Part shown: positions 21,780-34,500 of the stretch, one piece after another
How the letters are laid out: every line of letters starts with the position of its first letter
Position numbering within the stretch: position 1 is the first letter of the stretch
NCBI GenBank assembly: GCA_020650975.1
Contig: JAIPMN010000424.1
Coordinates: 9,212-48,299, forward strand
Source of the DNA: Apostichopus californicus
Lineage: Eukaryota; Echinodermata; Holothuroidea; Aspidochirotida; Stichopodidae
Length of the DNA: 39,088 nucleotides
Reading direction: 5' to 3'
The notes under the pieces: generated by a model
What the model saw: only the letters and a program-made list of their open reading frames with translations
What the model was told of the DNA's origin: nothing
The model's database searches: none
Translations under genes and position numbers: made by a program

Positions 21780-22529
21780 TCATGAATTGTCTTTCGGATC
21801 CTTCATCTTCGATCTCATCCAGTCTTCGATCTTCTGTTTTAGTTCCCCATCTGTAAAGAAACAAGTTACAGTCCAACAGTTAACACGACATGAATCTTTG
21901 TAACCACATGGGATCCTGGTTGTTAGTTACGGTGTCGTAGTTTCTTTGTAAATTATGGCACCTTGTGATAGGAAATAAAGCCAAGGAACAACCACATTGG
22001 GAGTCCAAATGGATCCTATTTATGTAGAACTTAGCTAAGCTTGTACACTATTACAATACACAGTAGTGAAACAGTTGGATCCCTTACTTACTTTAATAGG
22101 GACTATAGAGTGATCCCTCAATATGCTACATATCATGAAAATGGCTATAATATTAAAGATAGATAGCTTATCACAACAATTGTATCAAGTATTCTAACCC
22201 CATGCTCTTTCAACTCATTTTACTGTAGACAAAGACATCTTTTGACAAACAAAACTTTGATAAAGTCAATTGTAGAATCCTTTTGTCCTCATTTAAACTC
22301 AAATTGCATTGTGGTTTTTCTTTTTCAAAAATTACATTTTCATTCAGAAAGGAAAGGAGAAAGTTTTAGAGTTACTACGTACCATCTTCTAACATGTCCC
22401 TAGTTAGCGGGAGGCGGCTGAAAGGGTCTGTCTGGGAGTTGAGCAGATGACGCTCTATGATGGATCGTTCCATTACAGCACCGGAGGGGAGTTTGACTGG
22501 ATCGGTCATCAGAGTAGCCATCAGTGGGT
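21780..22529 (-). other. UBE4B: U-box coding exons of UBE4B
   Basis: The two last exons, plus the end of the preceding one, encode [17 protein letters not shown], then [19 protein letters not shown], then [21 protein letters not shown]. This is a full-length U-box, the RING-like fold without zinc ligands that docks E2 enzymes. It is followed by a charged tail and the stop. Exon phases 1/1 join GAC and GAT codons across the introns. No key residue appears lost. Confidence 0.93.
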
Positions 22530-25500
22530 CTGCAAAATGAATAAACAAACTCATAAGAGACATCTTAAAGACAATCACTTAATTAATAAACAAAGACAAA
22601 ACAAACTCATTAGGGACACCTTAGAGACAATCACTTAATCAATAAACAAAGACTAAACAAACTCATTAGGGACACCTTAGAGACAATCACCTAATGAATA
22701 AACAAAGCCAAAACAAACACATTAAGGACACCTTAGAGACAATCACTTACCAAGTCAGATGCACAGTGAGAAGAGAATTCTAATATCTGTTTTGAACAAA
22801 TGATGACAGTCTCAACTACTGGTGTACTTTAGTGTACTTTACAAGACTTCATCATGTTTGAAGTAGAATGGGCTCCAGACAGTAGATAGTATTAGCGAGT
22901 CTCTACCTTAAATCAACAATGATAATAATGAGCTTGATGAAATAAAACGGTTGATGCCCCAGGGATGAAACATACATCTCATTAAAGCTAACGGATATTA
23001 AAGCAAAATATGCAAGGTGAGACAGTAACACACAAACCTTGGAGGAAACCTTCAGTGTTCTTGGAAACTGGAGGAAACCTTGGCAGTAAGAGAGTAACGC
23101 TACGTAAAATGGAATAATAAAATACCTTTGAAATCTTCAGGAGCATCCTCGAAATTGATGTAGGCCTGCTGAAGCTTCACGTAGAGTTCGTTGGCATTCT
23201 TTGCCAGAATGGCAAAAGTATCGACTTTGAAGCTGTTCATCTTGACCACATGTCTGACAACCTTAATGGCTTCTTCAAATAGATTGGAACTATATGACCT
23301 CTGAAATAATAAAACAGCAACACATTTACTTACAATATTCACAACAAATTATTAATAATTCTTTAAACCAAGAAACAACTGAATAAACAAATCTAAGCAA
23401 ATTGAGAAAGAGTTTGAAATGGGACTTTCTCTACCAATATGAAATAGTGGGAAACTTTATCTAAAGGAACATTAAACTGTCAGATTTTTTAAAGTAATGT
23501 TCGATAAAAGGTTCTGAATGAGCCCCTGGTTCTACTAATAATCATTACAATTAAGAACAAGATATGTTTCTTTGCATTCATCATCCTTACCTCATCTTTA
23601 GCTATGGCCTGAGCCAGTTCTGGGCTGTTTAGATTCAGGTAGATAGAGGTAAGCTGAGACATCATCTTCTTGGGATCAAAGCCGTACTTCTCCTTATTGT
23701 CCACTCGGAGGTCATTTCGATTCCTGCTCGATAGCTGTAGTAAGTTGTAATTCAACATGGCCGCCAAACGATCACATAACTCCTATGAAATAAAACCAAA
23801 CAAAACGACATTCTCATAACCAAGGGAAAATCATGTTGGTGAAGAAGAAATAATCATAACACTGGTATTGGGCACATAAAAACAGTGAAGAGTGTCTGGA
23901 TCCAGTTGGAGAGGGGTGATGTGAACAAACTATAGAATAACAAAACAAGTCCAGCTGATTTAGAATTCCATACAGGGGGTTCTCTGGTCAACCCCTACCC
24001 TCTTCTTTTTCTGTCAAACCCTTTGTAGAGGAGGATTTATTAACATCTATTCTCATCCCCTCCATTTATGTAAAGTAGGAATCGCATAAATAAAACTATG
24101 CTGTGTACAGAGAACAACACCAGACAACGAACTTACTGGACGAAGGAAAGGTGCTTTTGTGAGTTCTGTGAGAAAGATGAACATCTCCAGGGTTTCATTT
24201 GTCAGTGTCAGGTATGACCGGCATTGACGTTCATCTGTTGACAACTGACGGCTTCTTTGTTGTCTTTCTTCCTGCATAATACAAAATGCAAAGAGTTGAA
24301 AATCACGTAAAAACTCCATAAATTGATTGCTTTCTTCACTGGAATTATAATCCTGCTGGACACTTATTTATCTATTGTATCTTTTGTTAAGATACTTTGT
24401 CTCTCTCGGGAAAGAAAATCTGCAGTTTAGAAAATCCTGTAAAGAAAGTCCAAAATAGTCATCAGTTTGAAACAAACGACTGAGTCAGTTCTTCAGAGAC
24501 TGATGATAATAATTTGATGCTAAGACTACAATCCATGGCTAATAATCGCATACCTCAAACTTTTAACAGACAACTCATAAAATGAAATGACAAAGACCAT
24601 CTACATTGAATATACAACATCAATGTCAGTTCAAGCAACAATGTTTATGGCATTCCTTTACTTCCAATCTGGAAAAGATTTCAAGACGGATGGTGGAGGA
24701 GAAGAGGAGGTCGGGGAGGAGTAGGGAATGAGGAAGGAGGGGAGGAAGAGTGGAGTAGTAGTAGTAGTAATAATAAGAATAGTAGTAGTAATAATAATAA
24801 TAGTAGTAGTAGTAATAATAATAGTAGTAGTAGTAGTACTAGTAATAATAATAGTACTAGTAGTAATACTAATAGTAGTAGTAGTTTTACTAGTAGTATT
24901 AGTAGTCGTAGTAGTACTAGTAGTATTAGTAGTAGTAGGAGAGGAGGAGGATGTCATACCTGAGTTAAGGTTTCCCAGTCCCCTTTGTTTTTGCGGGCCT
25001 CTTGTATGTCCCTGATCCGCTTCAAACAGCCAAGGCTCTCGTCTAAGAGGAAGGTGGTGTCATTCATAAGCATGTTGATGAAGTGAACAAACTGTCCTCC
25101 AGAGACCCTATGATTGAAGAGGCAGGTGAGGAGGAGGAGGAGGAGTGAAAGGAGGAGGAAGATAAGCAAAAAAGTCTCAGAACAACCTTGATTCTTTCAA
25201 TAACTTCTTTATATATCTGAATATACATATCTGAAATAGAAGATGATATATATATATATATGTGTAAATATACATATATTTCAATAATGACTCCTGTCTT
25301 AGTAATTAGACATGATTTAGAGTGCACTGGTACTTTATAATCTTAGCAATGACAACACCAGAGCAGATTCCTTTAAGTAATACTACTCACTGGCTGGCTG
25401 TGATGATAGCCTTGCTGTGTAGCTGAACCTTCCTTAGAGACTTGAAGATGATACTGATGTGGTAACGAATGCTGAATTTATCGTAAAACTCACTGCTAGC

Positions 25501-28500
25501 ACCAGTCGTCTCAACGTCTGCAAAATACAAACATAAAGAAAGTCAAGTCTCAACCCTTTGCTTACAGACCACCATAGCTGAGTAAACTTGTTGCCATCTG
25601 CATCTGTTGCATTAAATCTAAAGACAGCTCCATTCCTTATCCTTCACAGCTCATTTGTTTAACTGGTAAAGTTCAATTTCAATTATTCAAAAATCAGTTT
25701 TTGTTTGTTTTGTAATCAAAGTTTTTATCTGATTACTACTCAAGTAACAAAAAGGTCTGCATCACAAACAGGCTTGATGAGAGGCTGAGTTGAGGGAGTG
25801 GGGGGGGGGGGTGTGGATGGGGGTATCTACAGACCTGTGGCCTTATATATGGTATAATTGATAATATACTTAAATACTTCCGGAACACTGAAGGGTGCAA
25901 AAGTGGGCCCAGGCTAGACCTGGCTCTCAGTACCACTGAACCATATGACATTGCTTGTGAAACAGCTGTCTATGAAGGATTAGAAACTTAGATCTTAGTT
26001 TGATACATTGCAATCAGTGTAATCAAACCATTGCAGTTCACTAAAACTGGATATCAAGCACAAAGTGCTGTTTTATAAGAAACGTCCCAAGAGTAGTGAG
26101 AGAGGCAGACTACTCACCGGTATAGAACTTCATCAGAGATGGAATTAAGTGATTGAGGGCTAGCGGATGTAACTGGATGGCTTCATAGACCTTAGATGTC
26201 TTATTCTGTATCGCAGGACAGAGGACGAACATGAGCTGATGAAAGAGGAGAGGGTTAAGAGCAAAAGTCAAACTTTGTAAGAATACCAGAAATGTTCAAA
26301 CAGATTAATAACCTTAATAAATTGAGCCAGTCTTGTTTATTCCAAAACAATCTTGCTAGCATGTCTTGCATATTTGGAACACAAAGCCACACTGTTTGAA
26401 GAATCTGTAATGGCGATTGATGACACCATTATATAATGATAAAATATTCCGGTTACATTCCAAACTGCAAACCACTTTGTGTCTAGATTCAATAGAGGCT
26501 GTACATCTGCTCCTTATGGCTGCAAGACATCTGATACATAAACTTGGGCAAATTGGGTAAAGTGAATATCAAACTGGTCAGCAGAATATGAAAGAGTTGC
26601 CATCTGACCAATCAATCACAATAAATTCATTAAATAATATGACTATAAATGAAGGGACTAGTTAATCTCACCTCTACCAGTTTGGCAACAAGGTATGGAT
26701 TCTTGATGTAATTAGTTGAGCACAGGAAGATGAGCACGAAGTGGACTAAGTCTCGATTGTCAGGAAGATTTTCTAGAATTTGAGGGCAATGCCTAAAATG
26801 AAGAAAATCATACATAAACGTTAAAAACAAAAATTAATGTGAAACAAAGGGTACGAATGTCACAACTTGCTGTTTAATATCCTACAAAGTGTTGATGAAA
26901 AATATATTGTATATTAACATTTTCATGTAATCCAATTGTTCTCATGATATTAAGAGAGGCTGCTATCCTGATATTTTATAGCTTCCTGTGGATTAGAGGT
27001 AATAAATAAGAGTTCATTCATACTTAGTAAAGATTCCTAAATCCTATTGGTCCATTCAGGTCAGCTGACCGTGGTTAATCCTGTGAGTAACGCACGGAAA
27101 AATTACGGGGCATCACTTTAATAAATCTTTGGTTATATGTAACCAAAAATGTTTTGTTTTATGATTTTTCCCCCACACAAATGGTAGTGTATGAATGAAC
27201 GGGGTTAATCAACGGTCTAGCGTGCGTTACTCACATGATTAATGCACTCCGGGTGTTAATGCATTAATCCTGTGAGTAACGCACGCTAGACCGTTGATTA
27301 ACCCCTTATTAATTAAACTCATCCACAAGATGATCTATCGTTTGAGTGAACACGAAGGGGTATTGATAGTACAAGCAATAAGGCATTGCAATATTTTGGT
27401 TGACCTTACCGATGGGCGAGGTCAATTTTTTGGGGGCATTATGGCATTTTTCTGGCACAATGAAGGGCACTGGTGGCACAAGCCATTAGTGCCACAGGTT
27501 TGTTATGAGCCCAGACACTGCATTTTGAAAGTAAACTTGTGTTACATATTTTCATTAGTTAACCTAACAACTTCACCACTTAAGGGACCACAGACAACAT
27601 GTACTTGTTAAAACTAAGACAAAAGATATTGTTCATTGCAGTGTTTGATTCACAACTGCTAAAACTAAATATTGAAATTAGTTAACCTAACAACTTCACC
27701 ACTTAAGGGACCACAGACAACATGTACTTATTAAAACTAAGACAAAAGAATATGCTCATTGCAATGTTTCATTCACAACTGCTAAAACTGGAAACAAAAA
27801 CGATATCACAGATAACGTGCACTATATTGATAGTCCACGTTAGGGCAACAGATCAAAGCAAAATATTAAGTAAAGATGGTGGCAAAATTGCCATAGAGAA
27901 TTAATTTTTTTACTTACGGGACAATAAATAGTAAAAATTCTGTAATGTCTTCAATATAGTACTCTGGCAGTGCAGCAAACTTCATGGGCACTTTATCAGG
28001 CAGTGGTAATGAAGGTCTAAAAGGAAAGGGTCAGACAGGAAATTAGTAAATCATGTACAATAATTAAATAACAGAAGTGATACAATAATACATGAAAATG
28101 CATGATATTTGCATGACTAAATCAGTCAAATTACCACAGTAAAAGGAAAGGGTCAGACAGGAAATTAGTAAATCATATACAAAACAGAAGTGTTACAATA
28201 ATACATGACAATGCATGATATTTGCATGACTAAGTCAGTCAAATTTACACAGTGAAATGAAAGGGTCAGACAGGAAATTAGTAAATCATGTACAATTATT
28301 ATCAGAAGTGTTACAATAATATATGAAAATGCATGATATTTGCATGACTAAATCACTCAAATTGACACAGTAAAGTGGCAGGATGCTGTGTATTCACATG
28401 ATTAATTAATAAAACTTTATAAGATGAAACTAATCAGACACAATCACTATTTTCCATGAAGTCCAACATCTTGAAGCTTGCAGAACCCAGAATTAGTCCT

Positions 28501-31500
28501 TTAACCTGGCAATACTTCATTAACAGAAGAGATAAATAGCATGACACTTGCATCAGCACATGACTGTCAGTTGTAGCTTCATATACATCACAGTAATCAC
28601 ATTAGTTGACTCCACTAAACATTTCATCCGACAGTCACTGCAGAACATGGATAACATGAGAATACCCTCAATCCACTTGGAAATTTAACAGTTAACAATT
28701 AACCATGGAGTTCCTCTCACGCAAACTAGTCTAAGTATTATCCTAATAGTGCTATTGTAATTCCGTAATAAATTTTCAAAAGTTCAATCAGCAACTTTAG
28801 TATTTAATTTATGACATTTGCATTACCAAAGCAAAAACATGAAACATGTTTCCTGAATAAACTTGTTTACAAAAGATAGTCAGTTAACAAACTGTAAATA
28901 TTCCTTTTTTAAGAGTCACCACCAGTATAGCTAATATTCCTAATATTTGCATGACCTTTGCCCATGACTCTTCCATGTTGCATGACCGGATCTACTTACT
29001 CTTCTCCCTCTGGTACGACCATGCCTACTATCATGGACATGACATTCCTGTAGAATTCAAAGCATCCCCACAGAAGGTTCTCATGAAGCAGGCCAGCATC
29101 AGCACATGCTTTAGCTCGGACAATTTTCTGGAAGAAACATATGTAACATGCATTTAATTATTTATTATAAATACAAACACTGTTAATAAATACAACATGT
29201 AATATGAACGGTGGTAGTAGGTGGGAAGTGAAGGGGGTTGGGGGTAATGGTAGGGTTACAAAAGCTTCCTCAAATTTTAGGGTTTTAGGAGCCCCGGTAA
29301 TGTGTAGGATATTAACAAAAAGTGTACCGTGCACTACAAACTTTTCACTTGATATTTGGAAATATTACTGAATCTTTGATCAAAAGGTAGAGAAGGGTGA
29401 ATGAGGAGAAGAGACAGACTATTTAATCCATTGAGGCTCCTTCCAGGAATTAAAATTCTCTCAACGTCCTGCTATGGAAGTAAGGTCAATGGCTCACTAC
29501 AGGAGACCTTCATTCACTCACAGCATCTGTTATACTTCCAAAGTATGTGTTATATCTAACACTTAAAAAAACACTTTCAGAACATTCCTAAATCCTAACA
29601 AATTGGAACAATGTGATTGATGCATGGGTGACATTGAGACTTTCAATTCTTTCCTGATTTAATAACAATCCTTCAGATAAAATGTCTAAACCTATTCAAA
29701 GCTTTAAAGCTTAAATATAGACTGATTTTTTCCAAGCTTTAAATACAGACTGATTTATTCTAATCTTTAAACACAGACTGATTTATTCTAAGTTTAAACA
29801 CAGACTTATTTATTCCAAGCTTTAAACACAGACTGATTTATTCCAAGCTTTAAATACAGACTGCTAAATTCCAAGCTTTACATACAGACTGATATATTCT
29901 AAGCATACAGACTGATTTACTCCAAGCTTTAAATACAGAATGATTTATTCCAAGTTTCAATACAAACTGATATATTCAAAGCTTTAAATACAGAATGATA
30001 TATTCAAAGTTTTAATCACAGACTGATTTATTCTAAGCTTTCAACACAGACTGATTTATTCTAAGCTTTAATCACAGACTGATATATGCTAAGCTTTAAT
30101 CACAGACTGATTTATTCAAGCTTTAAAAACAGACTGATTTATTCTCAGCTTTAATCACAGACTGATATATTCTAAGCTTTAATCACAGACTGATAAATTC
30201 CAAGCTTTAAACACACATTGATTTATTCTAAGCATACAGACTGATTTATTCTAAGCTTTAATCACAGACAGATTTATTCCAAGCTTTCAATACAGACTGA
30301 TTTATTCTAAGCTTTCAGTACAGACTGATATATTGCAAGATTTAAACACAGACTGATTTATTCTAAGCTTTAAACACAGACTGATTTATTCTAAGCTTTA
30401 AACACAGACTGATTTATTCTAAGCATACAGACTGATTTATTCTAAGCTTTCAATACAGAATGATTTATTCTAAGCTTTAATCACAGACTGCATAATTCCA
30501 AGCTTTAAACACAGACTGATTTATTCCAAGCTTTAATCACAGACTGATATATTCAAAGCTGTAATCACAGACTGATTTATTTCAAGCTTTAAATACAGAC
30601 TGATATATTCAAAGCTTTAAATTGATTTAATTTCTTGTCCTCACCTTGACTTGTGTCTTCCATTTCTCTAAGTGTTGTCTGTTTCGTCTTTCCTGAGGTG
30701 TGCCCTTCCACTGTGCTTCTTGACCCTGCAGTTCCTCTATCATCCTCGTCAGTTCTCGCAAACTCTGAACCCTCTGGGAGTAATGCCTGATAGTTGGTAG
30801 TAATGCCAGGTGTTGGCAGTGCATGGTCATGAAGTAGCACTCTGTCGGGAATTTAGGCTCCACCCAGACACTCTCATCAGAATCTATCGTAAACACAATA
30901 TAGTCAACATGTGATGTAATGTGGTTTTCAAAATGAATATGCAAAGTTGATAATATTTGCTGTCTTAATTATCCCACCACTAGCATGTAAAGATCACCAT
31001 CTTGTTTAACAACCTTGATATGACTTGATACGACTGTTTAAAAGTTGTGTGAAGTTTCCTGAATATATCTGGCAAACCGCATATTGAGTAACATCATCGG
31101 GGCAAACGAGTTCAAAGTATCACTGTTATTCTTTATAATTTACAAATTATATATATGTGCATTAAAAGAAACTATATTCCTGAAAACCATTACAAATCCA
31201 TGAATTCAGAGTATACAAGAGCTAAGCCAACTTTACATATTTTTCAAGAACAAACAACAATAAGATTATATAGGTTAAGAGATGGTTTTGAGTAATGATT
31301 GCTAAGATGACAGAGATACTACACACGATGATCATTTTCCTGGAGGATGGAGGATTTATCGGGCAACAATGAGTCACCTTCAAACGACCAAATCTTAGAA
31401 CAAGATATTAAGATTGACTAGCTTATAAGCTTTACAGGCTTAGGTCTCTGTTTGTTTCCTAGATTTACTGAATGGTGGTGGGAGGATAACCTGGAATTAA

Positions 31501-34500
31501 TATTTCCAACAAGTGCTTACTTAATTTCTCTATCCATTGACTGACTCCCTCTGAGGTGGCGTTGATTCTGGTACACTGTGAGATATCTATCCGGCACTGT
31601 TTGTGATGAAGATACATTTTATCCACCTGTAAATGAGAACACCAGGAGAATAGTGATAATTTTGATAATTAAAAGGACAAAGATCCAGTGCTTGCATCCC
31701 TCTGGTCTTTGTACAAACCCTATTCCATATACCATAATAACTTGCTCTTTATTTAAGTAACTAGTTCACTGTACAACCCTATTCCATATACCATGATAAC
31801 TTGCTCTTTATTTAAGTAGCAAGTTCACTGTACAACCCTATTGCATATACCATGATCACTTGCTCTTTATTTAACTAACAAGTTCACTTTTCTGTATCCA
31901 CATTTTCAAATACATCTTCACACTAAACTGCAGGCTCTGATTACTAGCTTAGTCAATTGATAACACTAACAAGTCAAGTCCAGAGAGACTTATATGCTAA
32001 TGAGAATAGGGCTGAGGTTGATCAGTTGTGAGAATGTTGCTTTGTTTTACACGCTGGTGGCAAATGCTAATTTATCACAGATGGTAAACTCACTTTCTCA
32101 AAATTAGAAATTGTTGCAAAATAATGAGTTCAGGACCAGGAATATGAACGTTTAGATATTTGAAATTGAAATTATGTTCTAATTTGTGTAAGTTTTTTTC
32201 AACTTTTAATGACAAAAGTGGGCCCAAGAATGACGAATTGGCTGGTGGCCATTACCGTTTTTGCAGGAACTTTAAAGGGTGGTCTTTGGCAAGATATGTG
32301 GGGAAGAGGGTGCGGTGGAGGGTGGAGGGGTTGGCTTCCATGTACTTTCACCCTTGGTTGAGACACTTATACATATTAGACTGTGATTTAACAGCCACAG
32401 ATACAACCAGTTGTATCTACTTACATCTACCGAGTGATCTTGCCATCGTTCTGGCTTTCAGGTTATTTTGTAACTGAAGATTGAACAAACTCACCCTGTT
32501 TGGTGCGACTTTCTCATTCAGTTTCTGTAGGATGACTAATATATTCAGCATGAAGCCATCACCGGCAACTTGACTTTCATCAACCTGGAAAAATGAAATT
32601 ACCAAAAAAAATAAGTCCAAAAGTACTGAGAAAGATCTCTTTAGATTTCTGACAACTCTAGAACATTGCCTGTTAATAACAACAAAGCCCCCNNNNCCCC
32701 CCCCCCCCCCCAAAAAAAAACCCTGAACTTTCTGTGTGCAGTACCAATGGATTTCTTCTGCCTTTATCACGTTAAGTACTAAAGCCAACTATTTAACATG
32801 CAATTAGCAAACAGCTCTTGTGGAAGATCTCAACTCAACCTATTTCATTACTTACATTCTAAATAAGCCACAGATAGTGACATTCTGGTGTTGGCGGTTA
32901 ACTCTGAAACATTCTGACCAAGCAACTAGTAATATTCACACATAGCTGGATATTTCTCACATAGATCTATACACATATAGACATAGATAGCTACATATAG
33001 ACATAGATAGCTACATATAGACATAGATAGCTACATATAGACATAGATAGCTACATATAGACATAGACAACCACTTGTCTGCTTGGTAGGTACAAATATT
33101 ATGATTCCATCAGTGATATCAGCACTCAAAGAAAAACTTCACACTTAAAGCTTCAGTTTGATTACACTTAAACAATTTGGTTTATTACTAAATATGAGGA
33201 AGATATCTCCATTGGCTTCTTTATGCCTTTAATAATATTTTCCACTAAAGTGATTTATTCAAATATTCATTCCAAAGTATTCAATGACTGATTTGTTGAT
33301 TACTCACTGGAGGCTTATTTCTTCTTCTCTTTTTAATTCTCTTTTTCTTCTCCCCACCTATCCCTCCCCCCCCCCCCCTCCGGTCACCCCTCTTCTCACA
33401 GCTCTCTTCCACCTTTTTGTCTTCACACATTTCTGTCTTTGTCCTTGTCCTGTTTGCTCCCTACCCTCTTCCCTTAATCCTCTCTTTGTCCCTCAACTGT
33501 TTATCTCCTACCTCTCCTCTTCCCCTGTTGGTTTCTTTCTTTCTTCTCTCCATCCCTTGTCTACTAATCCCCTTACATCTATCTCTTGGTGTTCACCATG
33601 CTCATTAACCTGTCTGTATTCTGTGTGTGTTTTTGTCCCTTCTGTTACTTGTCATTCAGCCTCTGAACGAAGATCCTGCTAGGATCAAAACCTCAGGCTC
33701 TTACTTTTACACACTTTTTTTAATTCCCGAAGGGCAGAGGGTTATATCTTCTTTTTTTCAATTCTTGTAAGGATTGCACTTAGGTAGTCCCCTATAAGTC
33801 TTGAATGTACCTTGAAATGCCACACATAAACTAACTTCCGTACTCCATTACCCTTATGGCAACAGGTTAGGTTTTCTCAAGTAATTATTATTCACTTAAG
33901 TAATTTGTCGATTACTCACATGAAGCTGAGATCTCTTTTGGTTTCTTTTAAGTACGACACTCAAGAACTCCATCATCTTGTCTCGAGTGTTTGCGTTGAC
34001 CAGTAAACTCTTGAGAATGTGAAACAACTCCTCCTGTATATGAAAGGAAGATAAAAAAGAGGTTAGTTTCATGTCCTGGGACGATTAAGAAAGCTGCAAG
34101 ACAACTTACCAACGATAAAAATTAATGAGAATTACCTTATTTTGTGTGATTTTATATTCTTTCAGACTGCCAGTTGCAAGTTTTCACCCTAACTCCAAGC
34201 ACTATACTCAACTAATTGCACAACTGTTGCCACTCATTGACATGTGGCTTTAAAAAGTTAACATTAAATATATCTGTCACCAATACGATTGTTTTACTTG
34301 TGAAGTGATCCAATGACTCAATAATATATATATTAATTCATCAATGTGAAGTGGAGAAAATATCAGGGCAATTTATTCCCACCCACAACTTATTTTATTT
34401 CTAATTTCACCTACAAACGATCAGGTTTATAACTTTATGATTTAGACATGGCTCTTCCCATCTCTCAGGACACACTTCTAAATATTCGTACGTACCCTTA

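Noticed and set aside
24658-25015. Long Thr/Ile- or Val-rich frames on both strands
   Set aside because: They are translations of the AGT/AAT satellite, not proteins.
29690-30622. Possible CRISPR-like array (28-bp repeats)
   Set aside because: Units are contiguous with no unique spacers, and the sequence is eukaryotic. It is a minisatellite.
33284-33682. 132-codon Ser/Leu/Pro-rich frame
   Set aside because: A CT-rich low-complexity stretch inside a UBE4B intron, with no domain and no splice support.
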